From assembly GCA_964538565.1 (NCBI GenBank), contig CAZIGW010000006.1:1-39571 (forward strand): a stretch of 39,571 nt of DNA. The letters are read 5' to 3'. Made by a program: the position numbers and the translations under genes. Origin of the DNA: CAYVBN01 sp964538565. GTDB lineage: Bacteria > Pseudomonadota > Alphaproteobacteria > Rhizobiales > Xanthobacteraceae. A model generated the notes under the pieces. It was not told the origin of the DNA and ran no database searches. It saw nothing but the letters and a program-made list of their open reading frames with translations. Below, one piece after another: positions 7,627 through 16,617 of this stretch (its first letter is position 1; every line of letters begins with the position of its first letter).

Positions 7627-8646
7627 ATGCGCATCGATGCGTTCAACCACTTCTTCCCGCAGAAGTACTTCGACAAGCTGCTCGCGAGCGGCCTGCCCGA
7701 CATCGGCAAGCGGGTGAGTGCGATCCCCGCCCTGCACGACGTCGAGCTGCGGCGGCGGATCGTCGGCTCGTTTCCCGATTACGCGCAGGTCCTCTCGCTC
7801 GCAGCCCCGCAGCTCGAGCTGCTCGCCAAGAACGATCCGGCCGCCGCCGTGGAGTTCGCCCGCATCGGCAACGACGGGCTGGCGGAATTGTGCGCGAAAT
7901 ATCCGGACGAATTCCCCGCCTTCATCGCCCAGGCGCCGCTCACCGCCGAGGACGCCGGCGTCGCCGAGACCGAGCGGGCGATCAACGAGCTCGGCGCGAT
8001 CGGCGCGCAGATCTACACCAACGTCGCCGGCAAGCCGCTCGACCGGCCCGAATTCGCGCCGTTCTTCGCCGCCATGAACCGGATCGGCAAGCCGATCTGG
8101 ATCCATCCGGCGCGCGGCGCCGACCACCCCGACTACGTCGACGAGAAGAAATCGCTCTACGAGATCTGGTGGACGTTCGGCTGGTCGTACGAGACCGCGG
8201 CCGCGATGGCGCGACTCGTCTTCTCCAGGACGCTCGACCGCAATCCCGATCTCAAGATCATCGTCCACCACTTCGGCGGGATCGTGCCGATGCTGGAGGG
8301 ACGGGTCGGCCCCGGCTGGGACCAGCTCGGCACGCGCACGTCCGACGAGGATTACGTCTCGCTGCGCAAGAGCATGAAGAAGCGCCCGCTCGACTACTTC
8401 AAGCAGGACTTCTACGCCGATACCGCCGTGTTCGGCGCCGACGCGGCGACCGTCTGCGGGCTCGCGTTCTTCCCCGTCGACAAGGTCCTGTTCGCGTCCG
8501 ACTGCCCGTTCGATCCGGAAAAGGGCCCCGGCTACATTCGCGAGACGCTGCGGATCCTCGATTCGCTCGACCTCTCCAAGGCCGACCGGGCGAAGATCGA
8601 CCACGGCAATCTCGAAGTCCTGGTCGGCCGCACGTTCGCGAAATAG
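7627..8646 (+). CDS. Amidohydrolase-family protein (ACMSD-like TIM barrel)
   Basis: The 339-residue protein belongs to the amidohydrolase_2 group, which includes decarboxylases of aromatic acids (ACMSD, gamma-resorcylate and 5-carboxyvanillate decarboxylases). Metal-site motifs are visible: WIHPARG (about residue 157), VHHFGG (about 217) and FASDCPFDPEKG near 295. The usual N-terminal HxH is MRIDAFNHFFP here, so the first histidine is replaced by Phe and only one remains. The ATG at 7627 follows a GGAGAAAA ribosome site and begins the conserved domain; the open frame extends upstream into the permease end and should be ignored. It closes the TRAP block and may act on the imported compound. 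Reaction unknown. Confidence 0.82.
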   Translation: MRIDAFNHFFPQKYFDKLLASGLPDIGKRVSAIPALHDVELRRRIVGSFPDYAQVLSLAAPQLELLAKNDPAAAVEFARIGNDGLAELCAKYPDEFPAFIAQAPLTAEDAGVAETERAINELGAIGAQIYTNVAGKPLDRPEFAPFFAAMNRIGKPIWIHPARGADHPDYVDEKKSLYEIWWTFGWSYETAAAMARLVFSRTLDRNPDLKIIVHHFGGIVPMLEGRVGPGWDQLGTRTSDEDYVSLRKSMKKRPLDYFKQDFYADTAVFGADAATVCGLAFFPVDKVLFASDCPFDPEKGPGYIRETLRILDSLDLSKADRAKIDHGNLEVLVGRTFAK

Positions 8647-8724
8647 CGGCAAGACCCGAAGCTTGTGGGTTGCGGGCGCGCCCCGCATGAAAGCGCGGCC
8701 GGCATCTGCTAGCGTCGCGGCGCC

Positions 8725-11478
8725 ATGGATGCCGCCCGTTCCGTGCCCCTCTCCGACGACGAACAGCCGCCGACTGGCGCCGCCCGTCGACCCGCGAAGG
8801 CGGACGACGCCCGCGTCACCCCGATGATGGAGCAGTATCTCGAGATCAAGGCCGCCCATCCGGACTGTCTCCTGTTCTACCGCATGGGCGATTTCTACGA
8901 ATTGTTCTTCCACGACGCCGAAGTGGCGAGCCGGGCGCTCGGAATCGTGCTCACCAAGCGCGGCAGGCACCTCGGCGAGGACATTCCGATGTGCGGCGTG
9001 CCGATCGAGCGCGCCGACGAGTATCTGCACCGGCTCATCGCGCAGGGCCACCGCGTCGCCGTCTGCGAGCAGATCGAGGACCCGGCCGAGGCGCGCAAGC
9101 GCGGGACCAAGAGCGTCGTTCGGCGCAGCGTCGTGCGGCTGGTGACGCCCGGAACCCTGACCGAGGATTCGCTGCTCGACGCCAGGCGCAACAACTATCT
9201 GCTGGCGATCGCGCGGGCGAAGCCGTCCTCGCCCGACGACGAGGGCCGCTTCGCGCTCGCGTTCCTCGACATTTCGACCGGCGAATTCCGCATCGCCGAA
9301 TGCGATCGCCCCGGCCTCGCCTCCGAGATCGCGCGGCTCGAACCGGGCGAGATCATCGTGTCGGACGCGCTCTACGACGATCCCGCGCTTTCCGGCTTCT
9401 TCCGCTCGCTGCCGGCGGTGACGCCGCTCGCGCGCGACGTGTTCGACGGGGCGACGGCCGAGCGCCGGCTTGCCGGCTATTTCGCAGTCGCGACCACGGA
9501 TGCGTTCGGTCCGCTCTCGCGCGTCGAGCTCACCGCGGCGGCCGCCTGCGTCACCTACGTCGAACGCACGCAGATCGGCCGGCGACCTCCGCTCTCACCG
9601 CCGTTGCGCGAGGCCGCGGGCGCGACGCTGCTGATCGACGCGGCGACGCGCGCCAACCTCGAATTGATGCGGACGCTCGCGGGCGAGCGGCGCGGCTCGC
9701 TGCTCGCCGCCATCGACCGCTGCGTGACGGCGGCGGGATCGAGGCTGCTCGCGCAGCGGCTCGCCGCCCCCTTGACCGATCCGGCCGCCATCGCCCGGCG
9801 GCTCGACGCGCTCGAAGCCTTCGCGGATGCCGGCCTGCGCCAGAACGTGCGCGAACGCCTGGCGGCGACGCCCGATCTCGCCCGCGCGCTCGCGCGGATC
9901 GTCGTCGGACGCGGCGGTCCGCGCGACCTCGCCGCCGTCCGTGACGGGCTTGCGGCGGCGGCGGACCTCGCCGCCCGTCTCGACGCGCTCGCCCCGGTCG
10001 AGATCGTGGAGGCCGCCGCCGCCCTGCGCGGTCCCGATCCGGCGATCACGCGGGAGCTTTCCGCCGTGCTCGCCGACGAACTTCCTGCGTTCAAGCGCGA
10101 CGGCGGATTCGTGCGCTCGGGATTCGACGCCGCCCTCGACGAGGCCCGGGCGCTGCGCGATGAATCGCGCCGCGTCATCGCCGCCCTGCAGGCGCGCTAC
10201 GCCGAGGCGACCGAGATCCGCTCGCTCAAGATCCGTCACAACAACGTGCTCGGCTATTTCGTCGAAGTGCCGGCGCAGCACGGCGACAAGCTGATGAGCG
10301 CGCCGTGGAACGGGACCTTCGTTCACCGCCAGACGCTCGCCGGCCAGGTGCGCTTCGCCACCACGGAGCTGGCCGAGCTCGAAGCCAGGATCGCGAGCGC
10401 CGCCGACCGCGCGCTCGGGCTCGAACTCGACATCTTCGAGCGGATGTGCGCGCGCGTGGTCGCGGCGGCGGAGCCGATCAAGGCGGCGGCGCAGGCGCTC
10501 GCCGCGATCGACGTGGCGGCGGCGCTCGCGCTCGTCGCCGCCGAGCACAACTATGTGCGGCCCGAGATCGACCGCGGCCTCGATTTCCTGATCGAGGGCG
10601 GCCGCCATCCGGTGGTCGAGCAGGCTCTTGTCCAAAGCGGCGGCTCGTTCGTCGCCAACGATTGCGATCTCTCGCCGCCGGGCCAGGCCGCGCCGGGCCG
10701 GATCTATCTCGTCACCGGGCCGAACATGGCCGGCAAGTCGACCTACCTGCGGCAGAACGCGCTGATCGTCGTGCTGGCGCAGATGGGAAGCTTCGTTCCC
10801 GCACGGCGCGCCCGCATCGGTGTCGTCGACCGGCTGTTCTCGCGCGTCGGCGCCGCCGACGATCTCGCGCGCGGGCGTTCGACCTTCATGGTCGAGATGG
10901 TCGAGACGGCGGCGATCCTCAACCAGGCGGGCGAGCGCTCGCTCGTGATCCTCGACGAGATCGGGCGCGGCACCGCGACCTTCGACGGCCTCTCGATCGC
11001 CTGGGCGGCGATCGAACACCTGCACGAATCCAATCGCTGCCGCGCGCTGTTCGCGACGCATTTTCACGAGCTCACCGCACTCTCGGCGAAGCTCCCGCGG
11101 CTCTTCAACGCCACCGTACGGGTGAAGGAGTGGCACGGCGACGTTGTGTTTCTGCACGAGGTGACGCCGGGAGCCGCCGACCGCTCCTACGGAATTCAGG
11201 TGGCGAAGCTCGCCGGGCTTCCTCCCGCCGTGATCGAGCGCGCCAAGGTCGTGCTTGCCGAGCTCGAAGCCGAGGAGCGCACCTCGCCGGCCCGCCGCCT
11301 CGTCGAGGATCTGCCGTTGTTTGCCGCAACCGCGAGGCCGCCGGCGGCGACAGCGGCCCCCAACGACGCCGCCCAGGCTCTGCTGGCTGCCCTCACCGCG
11401 CTCGATCCGGACGAGATGTCGCCGCGCGAGGCGCTGGAAGCGCTCTACAGCCTCAAAGAGAAGGCGGCAAAGACCTAG
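8725..11478 (+). CDS. mutS: DNA mismatch repair protein MutS
   Basis: The 917-residue product has the full MutS layout. The mismatch-recognition domain contains the Phe-x-Glu wedge (F57, E59 in MGDFYELF). The connector, lever and clamp domains follow, then the ATPase domain with Walker A GPNMAGKSTYLRQ near residue 665, DEIGRGTATFDGLSIAW as Walker B/signature, and ATHFHEL. It recognises mispaired bases and recruits MutL. The length exceeds the usual 850-880, through an N-terminal Pro/Ala-rich extension of about 30 residues. The ATG at 8725 has no strong ribosome site. In related genomes mutS is often close to glnD, as here. Confidence 0.98.
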   Translation: MDAARSVPLSDDEQPPTGAARRPAKADDARVTPMMEQYLEIKAAHPDCLLFYRMGDFYELFFHDAEVASRALGIVLTKRGRHLGEDIPMCGVPIERADEYLHRLIAQGHRVAVCEQIEDPAEARKRGTKSVVRRSVVRLVTPGTLTEDSLLDARRNNYLLAIARAKPSSPDDEGRFALAFLDISTGEFRIAECDRPGLASEIARLEPGEIIVSDALYDDPALSGFFRSLPAVTPLARDVFDGATAERRLAGYFAVATTDAFGPLSRVELTAAAACVTYVERTQIGRRPPLSPPLREAAGATLLIDAATRANLELMRTLAGERRGSLLAAIDRCVTAAGSRLLAQRLAAPLTDPAAIARRLDALEAFADAGLRQNVRERLAATPDLARALARIVVGRGGPRDLAAVRDGLAAAADLAARLDALAPVEIVEAAAALRGPDPAITRELSAVLADELPAFKRDGGFVRSGFDAALDEARALRDESRRVIAALQARYAEATEIRSLKIRHNNVLGYFVEVPAQHGDKLMSAPWNGTFVHRQTLAGQVRFATTELAELEARIASAADRALGLELDIFERMCARVVAAAEPIKAAAQALAAIDVAAALALVAAEHNYVRPEIDRGLDFLIEGGRHPVVEQALVQSGGSFVANDCDLSPPGQAAPGRIYLVTGPNMAGKSTYLRQNALIVVLAQMGSFVPARRARIGVVDRLFSRVGAADDLARGRSTFMVEMVETAAILNQAGERSLVILDEIGRGTATFDGLSIAWAAIEHLHESNRCRALFATHFHELTALSAKLPRLFNATVRVKEWHGDVVFLHEVTPGAADRSYGIQVAKLAGLPPAVIERAKVVLAELEAEERTSPARRLVEDLPLFAATARPPAATAAPNDAAQALLAALTALDPDEMSPREALEALYSLKEKAAKT

Positions 11479-11496
11479 GGCGAAGCACGCGCCGGC

Positions 11497-12285
11497 TCAT
11501 TTCACGCCGCGCCGCCAGCCCCAGAACAGCAGATTGCTGGCGACGGATACCGCGAGCGCCAGCGTGAGCCCCGCGGGCGCGCCAAGCGGGACGACCGTCA
11601 GATGCGCCGCAAGGGCCGCGGCGGCAAACCCCGCCAGTCCGAGAAGGCTGTTGGACAGCACCGCCGCCGTTGCCGGGCCGCCGATCCTCGGATGCAGGAT
11701 CAGTATCAAGCTGAGCAGGACGATCGGAAAGACGGCCAGCGTACCGGTGATCGTCGAGCCCACATGCGTGCTCAAGCCGACCACGGTCGCGACGAGCGCC
11801 GCCACCATGCCGGCGCGCAACGGGATGTCGTACCAGCGCCGGATCGTGAGCGGCACACGTGCGTGGCGAAAGCGATCGCCAAGAGCGATGCAGGCCGCGA
11901 GCACCACCACGTTGAGCACGATCGCGCTTTCGGTCGTCCAGGCGACCGAGCGCGCCAACATGGCGAGCCCCATCCAGACCGCCATCGCGGGCAGGACGCT
12001 CGCGAGCAGGCCCCGGCGCTGCGCCAGCGCCGCGTAGGCCAGCGCGAAAATGCAGGTTGCGGCATTGATGACGAGGCTCGCGAGCGCGCTCGCCGCAATG
12101 AAGCGGCCGTCGTGGTCGAGCGAAAGAAAGACATACGCGGGCCCCGCCGAGATCGGCAGCGTTGCCACCATGGCCGCCACCAGCGGGCCTGCGCGCTCGG
12201 CCGCAAAGGTTGCGCCCACCACGAACAGCGCCGTGACGGCCATCTTCGCCGCCAGCGAGAGAAGAAACAGGAGATCGGGCGACAT
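11497..12285 (-). CDS. Integral membrane protein of unknown function
   Basis: About 262 residues with eight or nine hydrophobic helices, for example MSPDLLFLLSLAAKMAVTALF, FALAYAALA, VLNVVVLAACIALG and the C-terminal ALAVSVASNLLFWGW. The last residues RRGVK suggest a cytoplasmic C-terminus. There is no catalytic motif I recognise. A conserved-looking PRIGGPATAAVLSNSLLGLAGF segment recurs in the last third. The ATG at 12285 was chosen because it leads directly into the first membrane helix; an upstream start at 12345 would add 20 polar residues. It is convergent with mutS and runs in the same direction as the OsmC-family gene upstream of it, 87 bases away, so the two may form an operon. Confidence 0.7.
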   Translation of the reverse strand: MSPDLLFLLSLAAKMAVTALFVVGATFAAERAGPLVAAMVATLPISAGPAYVFLSLDHDGRFIAASALASLVINAATCIFALAYAALAQRRGLLASVLPAMAVWMGLAMLARSVAWTTESAIVLNVVVLAACIALGDRFRHARVPLTIRRWYDIPLRAGMVAALVATVVGLSTHVGSTITGTLAVFPIVLLSLILILHPRIGGPATAAVLSNSLLGLAGFAAAALAAHLTVVPLGAPAGLTLALAVSVASNLLFWGWRRGVK

Positions 12286-12372
12286 CGAATGCGGAGACCA
12301 TGAAGGGAACCGAGACGCCGGCGCACGCGGGCATCCGGTCGTCACGGTTTACGCGATTCGGGGGCTGCGCGT

Positions 12373-12882
12373 TCAAACCCGGCTGAGCGTCAGGTCGACC
12401 GGCGGACCGTTCTTGATCGTCTGGTAGACGACGCAATAGCGCTCGGTGAGCTTCAGCAGCTGGTCGAGGTTGTCCTGCGGCGCGTCGGTGTCGAGGTCGA
12501 AACGCAGCCTGATCCGGGCGAAGCCGACAGGCGCGTCCTTCGCGACCCCGAGCGTGCCGCGGAAGTCGAGATCGCCCTCGGCCGACACGGTGCCGGACCG
12601 CAGCGGCACGCCGATCGCGGTCGCCACCGCCTTGAGGGTCACGCCCGCGCAGGCGACCAGCGCCTCGAGCAGCATGTCGCCGGAACATAGTTCGCGCCCG
12701 GTGCCGCCGGTCGCCGGATGCAGCCCGGCGACCGCCAGCGCCCTGCCGGTCTCGACCCTGCACGCGACGGCCGCCCCGTCGATGCTGCCCTTCGCTTTCA
12801 GGGTGACGAAGGCGGCCTTCGGATCGTTCTTGTAGCGCTCCTTGAGCGGGACCTGCAGCGCGCGCAACTCGTTGGCATCCAT
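12373..12882 (-). CDS. OsmC-family protein
   Basis: The 169-residue protein shows the OsmC/Ohr fold pattern, including two conserved cysteines: C78 in LEALVACAGVTL and C150 in ERYCVVYQT. Members are thiol-dependent peroxidases for organic hydroperoxides, though many paralogs have no proven role. The central SAEGDLDFRGTLG and FARIRLRFDLDTDAP strands match the family. The ATG at 12882 has AGGAG eight bases upstream; the longer open frame reaching 14067 is antisense shadow of glnD. It diverges from glnD across 295 bases. A perfect GTCCCGGGAC palindrome lies at 12913-12922 in that gap. Confidence 0.85.
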   Translation of the reverse strand: MDANELRALQVPLKERYKNDPKAAFVTLKAKGSIDGAAVACRVETGRALAVAGLHPATGGTGRELCSGDMLLEALVACAGVTLKAVATAIGVPLRSGTVSAEGDLDFRGTLGVAKDAPVGFARIRLRFDLDTDAPQDNLDQLLKLTERYCVVYQTIKNGPPVDLTLSRV

Positions 12883-13006
12883 GTCGGGGCTCCTGAGCAT
12901 CGGACCATGCCGGTCCCGGGACGGAGCATCCCTTGTAGTCCGCCGGCGGAGCGCGGTCACCTGAGGCGCCGCAGACGCGAACCGCCGGCCCGGGACTAGA
13001 ATATTC

Positions 13007-13021
13007 TTAACGGCGTGTTCA
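13007..13021 (+). promoter_or_regulatory. CtrA-like box with one mismatch upstream of glnD
   Basis: TTAA-CGGCGTG-TTCA matches the CtrA consensus TTAA-N7-TTAA except for one base. It lies in an AT-rich patch in the otherwise GC-rich divergent region between the OsmC gene and glnD, 156 bases before the glnD ATG. One-mismatch sites occur by chance, so this is weak on its own. It shares the core TTAACGGCG with the boxes at 16400 and 20998. Confidence 0.3.
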
Positions 13022-13176
13022 ATACGCTGGCCCGAAGCCCTATCTTGTCGAATGTCCGGACCGACGCCGGCTTTCCTCTTGTCCGGGCGGGGTGCACGCA
13101 TAACCGGCGAACCGAATGCTCCACGACACGGGCGGCCGATGACAGGGCCGGCGCGGTTCGCTATCCCGGTGAGACC

Positions 13177-15987
13177 ATGACGCTTGTTGCCGACCCTGCG
13201 CCCGAACCATCGCTCGAACTGTTCGACGCCGCGGCCGTCGCGGCCGAGCTCGAGCGGCTGGCGGACGCCTACCACGGGCGCGAAAGCGAGCTGCGCACCG
13301 TCATCGCCCAGCACCTCAAGTCCGTCCTGCTGACCGGGCGGACCGAAGCCGAACGACTTCTGATGACGGACCGGCGCGGCCGACGCTGCGCCGAGCGGCT
13401 CTGCCTGATGCAGGACGAGATCATCCGGGTGATCTTCGAGTTCGCCTGCAAGCACCTCTATCCGTCGCAGAATCCCTCCGAGGCCGAGCACATGGCCGTG
13501 GTGGCGACGGGCGGCTACGGCCGCGGCCTGATGGCGCCGGGATCCGACATCGATCTCCTGTTCCTGCTTCCCTACAAGCAGACCGCCTGGGGCGAATCGA
13601 TCGCCGAAGCGATCCTCTATTGCCTGTGGGACATGGGGCTCAAGGTCGGCCACGCGACGCGCTCGATCGACGAATGCATCCGCCAGGCCAAGGGCGACAT
13701 GACGATCCGCACCGCGATCCTCGAGTCGCGCTTCCTGCTCGGCGATCGCGAGTTGTTCGACGAGCTGATCGCCCGGTTCGACCGCCAGGTCGTGCAGGGC
13801 ACGGCGGCCGAGTTCGTCACCGCCAAGCTCGCCGAGCGCGAGGAACGCCACCGGCGCGCCGGCCAATCGCGCTATCTCGTCGAGCCCAACGTCAAGGACG
13901 GCAAGGGCGGGCTGCGCGACCTGCACACGCTGTTCTGGATCGCCAAGTACGTCTACCGGGTGCGCGAGCCGGGCGAACTGATCGAGCGCGGCGTATTCGC
14001 CGAGCAGGAATACCGCCTGTTCCTGCGCTGCGAGGATTTTCTCTGGGCGGTGCGCTGCCACATGCACTTCCTCACCGGGCGCGCCGAGGAGCGGCTATCC
14101 TTCGACATCCAGCGCGACATCGCGGTGCGGCTCGGCTACACGACGCATCCGGGCCTGCGGGACGTCGAACGCTTCATGAAGCACTACTTCCTGGTCGCCA
14201 AGGACGTCGGCGATCTCACTGCGATCCTGTGCGCCGGGCTCGAAGACCGGCAGGCGAAACCGGTCCCGATGCTCAACCGCTTCGTCGCCAAGCTGCGCCC
14301 GCGCGGCCGTCGCACGCTGCACGAGAGCACGGATTTCATCGTCGACAACAACCGCATCAACATCGCGGACCCGGATGCGTTCCAGCGCGATCCGGTCAAC
14401 CTGATCCGAATCTTCCACCTGGCGCAGCGCCACAGCCTCGCCTTTCATCCGGACGCGATGCGCGAGGCCACGCGCTCGCTGCGGCTGATCGACAAGCCGC
14501 TGCGCGAGGACCCGGAAGCCAACAAGCTGTTTCTCGAGATCCTGACCGCCCGCAACGACACCGAGATCGTGCTGCGGCGCATGAACGAGACCGGCGTTCT
14601 TGGGCGCTTCGTGCCGGATTTCGGCCGCGTCGTTTCGATGATGCAGTTCAGCATGTATCACCACTACACGGTGGACGAGCACCTGCTGCGCTGCATCGGC
14701 GTGCTCGCCGAGATCGAGACCGGCGCCAACGAGGAATACGGGCTTGCCAACGATCTCATGCGCACGATCCAGCCCGAGCATCGTTGCCTGCTCTACGTCG
14801 CGCTGTTCCTGCACGACATCGCCAAGGGCCGCATCGAGGATCACTCGATCGCCGGCGCGCGCATCGCCCGCAGGCTGTGTCCGCGGCTCGGTCTTTCTCT
14901 GGCGGAGACCGAAACCGTCGCCTGGCTCGTGGAGAACCACCTCGTCATGTCGACGGTGGCGCAGTCGCGCGACGTGTCGGACCGCAAGACGATCGAGAAT
15001 TTCTCAGCCGTGGTCCAGTCGCTCGAGCGGCTGAAGCTGCTCACGCTGCTGACGACCGCCGACATCCGCGCCGTCGGCCCCGGGGTCTGGAACAGCTGGA
15101 AATCGCAGCTTTTGCGCGCGCTCTACTACGAGACCGAGCCCGTGCTCACCGGCGGCTTCTCCGAGGTCAACCGCGAGAAGCGCGTGCAGATCGCGCAGGC
15201 CGAGTTCCGGGCCGAACTCGCCGACTGGCCGGCCGACGAGCTCAACCGCTACGTGGCCCGGCACTACCCGGCCTACTGGCTCAAGGTCGACCTGCCGCAC
15301 AAGGCCGCGCACGCCCGCTTCATGCGCTCGGTCGAGGCCGCCGGCCAGACGCTCGCGACCAGCATCGGCTTCGACGATGCGCGCGGGGTGACGGAATTGA
15401 CCGTGCTCGCCCCCGACCATCCGCGGCTGCTGTCGGTGATCGCCGGAGCCTGCGCGACGACGGGTGCCAACATCGTGGATGCGCAGATCTATACGACCAC
15501 TGACGGTTTTGCACTCGACACGATCTCGCTGTCGCGCGAATTCGACCGTCGCGAGGACGAGGAACGTCGCGCAAGCCGTATCGCCGAGGCGATCGAGAAG
15601 GCGCTGCGGGGCGAAATTCGCCTGCCGGAAGTGGTCGCCCAGCGCGCGGCGCCCAAGGGCAGGATCCGCGCCTTCGCGGTCGAGCCCGAGGTCATGATCA
15701 ACAACCAGTGGTCCAACCGCTACACCGTCGTCGAGGTGAGCGGCCTCGACCGGCCCGGCCTGCTCTACGAACTGACGGCGACGTTGTCGAAGCTGAGCCT
15801 GAACATCACCTCGGCCCACGTCGCCACGTTCGGCGAGCGGGCGGTCGACGTGTTCTACGTGACGGACCTGTTCGGTGCGAAGATTTCCTCGCCCACGCGG
15901 CAAGCGGCGATCAAGCGCGCGCTCATGCAGCTTTTCGCGCCGACCCAGGCCGACGCGGCGTCGGCCTGGAGCGTTGCGGCGAGCTGA
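13177..15987 (+). CDS. glnD: Bifunctional PII uridylyltransferase/uridylyl-removing enzyme GlnD
   Basis: The 936-residue enzyme senses glutamine and adds or removes UMP on PII proteins. Its nucleotidyltransferase motif GGYGRGLMAPGSDIDLLFL is near residue 115, followed by the GlnD PII-uridylyltransferase region (LVEPNVKDGKGGLRDLHTL). An HD domain has HDIAKGRIEDHS near 545. Two ACT domains near 740-810 and 850-925 (LTVLAPDHPRLLSVIAGAC; VSGLDRPGLLYELT) bind glutamine. The ATG at 13177 was chosen because the conserved N-terminus begins there; the frame stays open 54 codons upstream, through sequence that does not look protein-like. Length matches alphaproteobacterial GlnD. Confidence 0.97.
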   Translation: MTLVADPAPEPSLELFDAAAVAAELERLADAYHGRESELRTVIAQHLKSVLLTGRTEAERLLMTDRRGRRCAERLCLMQDEIIRVIFEFACKHLYPSQNPSEAEHMAVVATGGYGRGLMAPGSDIDLLFLLPYKQTAWGESIAEAILYCLWDMGLKVGHATRSIDECIRQAKGDMTIRTAILESRFLLGDRELFDELIARFDRQVVQGTAAEFVTAKLAEREERHRRAGQSRYLVEPNVKDGKGGLRDLHTLFWIAKYVYRVREPGELIERGVFAEQEYRLFLRCEDFLWAVRCHMHFLTGRAEERLSFDIQRDIAVRLGYTTHPGLRDVERFMKHYFLVAKDVGDLTAILCAGLEDRQAKPVPMLNRFVAKLRPRGRRTLHESTDFIVDNNRINIADPDAFQRDPVNLIRIFHLAQRHSLAFHPDAMREATRSLRLIDKPLREDPEANKLFLEILTARNDTEIVLRRMNETGVLGRFVPDFGRVVSMMQFSMYHHYTVDEHLLRCIGVLAEIETGANEEYGLANDLMRTIQPEHRCLLYVALFLHDIAKGRIEDHSIAGARIARRLCPRLGLSLAETETVAWLVENHLVMSTVAQSRDVSDRKTIENFSAVVQSLERLKLLTLLTTADIRAVGPGVWNSWKSQLLRALYYETEPVLTGGFSEVNREKRVQIAQAEFRAELADWPADELNRYVARHYPAYWLKVDLPHKAAHARFMRSVEAAGQTLATSIGFDDARGVTELTVLAPDHPRLLSVIAGACATTGANIVDAQIYTTTDGFALDTISLSREFDRREDEERRASRIAEAIEKALRGEIRLPEVVAQRAAPKGRIRAFAVEPEVMINNQWSNRYTVVEVSGLDRPGLLYELTATLSKLSLNITSAHVATFGERAVDVFYVTDLFGAKISSPTRQAAIKRALMQLFAPTQADAASAWSVAAS

Positions 15988-15993
15988 GCGCGG

Positions 15994-16254
15994 TTATCTC
16001 TTCCTGGACTTCGTCGACTTTGCCGCGTCGGCCGTGTCCGCCTGCGAATGCGTGCTGAAATAGAGCACCTGCAACGAGGTCGGCAGGATCAGCGGCCAGC
16101 CCTCACGCAGGAGCCTCGCGGCGTTCGCATTCGAATCTTCCACCGCCGCCGTCTGGACCGGCTGTGCCTTGGCGTGCCTGCTCTTCTTCGCCGCGGCGAG
16201 AGCCGGGCTGGAAGCGACCATCAGCAACGCGAGTAACAGAGCCCCCTTGCGCAT
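15994..16254 (-). CDS. Small exported protein, unknown function
   Basis: The 86-residue product begins MRKGALLLALLMVASSPALAAA-KK, a clear signal peptide with an AxA cleavage site. The mature portion is about 65 residues and basic at both ends (KKSRHAK; KSTKSRKR). In its middle is a short conserved-looking stretch, AARLLREGWPLILPTSLQVLYFS. It converges on glnD with only six bases between the stop codons. I do not recognise a family. The signal peptide and the minus-strand codon pattern make it a likely real gene. Confidence 0.6.
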   Translation of the reverse strand: MRKGALLLALLMVASSPALAAAKKSRHAKAQPVQTAAVEDSNANAARLLREGWPLILPTSLQVLYFSTHSQADTADAAKSTKSRKR

Positions 16255-16617
16255 GTGATCCCCCGATATTCGTTGCAGTCACATCAGCCGCCGAAGCGCG
16301 GCGCAGCGCATTATGCAGCAACACGCACGGTTGGGAATGCGCCGGCGCGGCTTTCGCACCGGCAAACGCAACTTTCGGCCCGTCGATTTGCGCCGGTCCT
16401 TAACGGCGCCTCACCGCGAATCCAAAAGGTTTCAACCGTTTATAACGTCCGGACCGAACACGTAGGGGACGTTCGACGGGCCGCAGAGCGCACGGCCCGG
16501 CCCGCCTCGCCGCTGCACGCCGATCGAGAAACCGCAGGGACGGCAGGCGCTTGCCGCGCGAACCATTTGCCGGTTCGGCGGTTCCTCCTTCGGACCAACG
16601 GGCCAGACGACCCCGCC
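16255..16617. other. Intergenic region upstream of the sensor kinase
   Basis: This stretch of 363 bases has no convincing gene. The frame of the downstream kinase stays open through it, but the translation has low similarity to any domain. It contains a CtrA-like half site at 16400-16414 (TTAA-CGGCGCC-TCAC) and an AT-richer patch CCAAAAGGTTTCAACCGTTTATAACG at about 16422-16447. The region probably holds the divergent promoters of the kinase and of the small exported protein. Confidence 0.5.

Noticed and set aside
12913..12922. GTCCCGGGAC palindrome as an OsmC-gene operator
   Set aside because: A single 10-base GC palindrome is common in this composition and does not resemble the known OhrR-type operator.
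13015..13176. 54-codon N-terminal extension of GlnD
   Set aside because: The translated sequence is not protein-like for this family, and the ATG at 13177 begins the conserved N-terminus.
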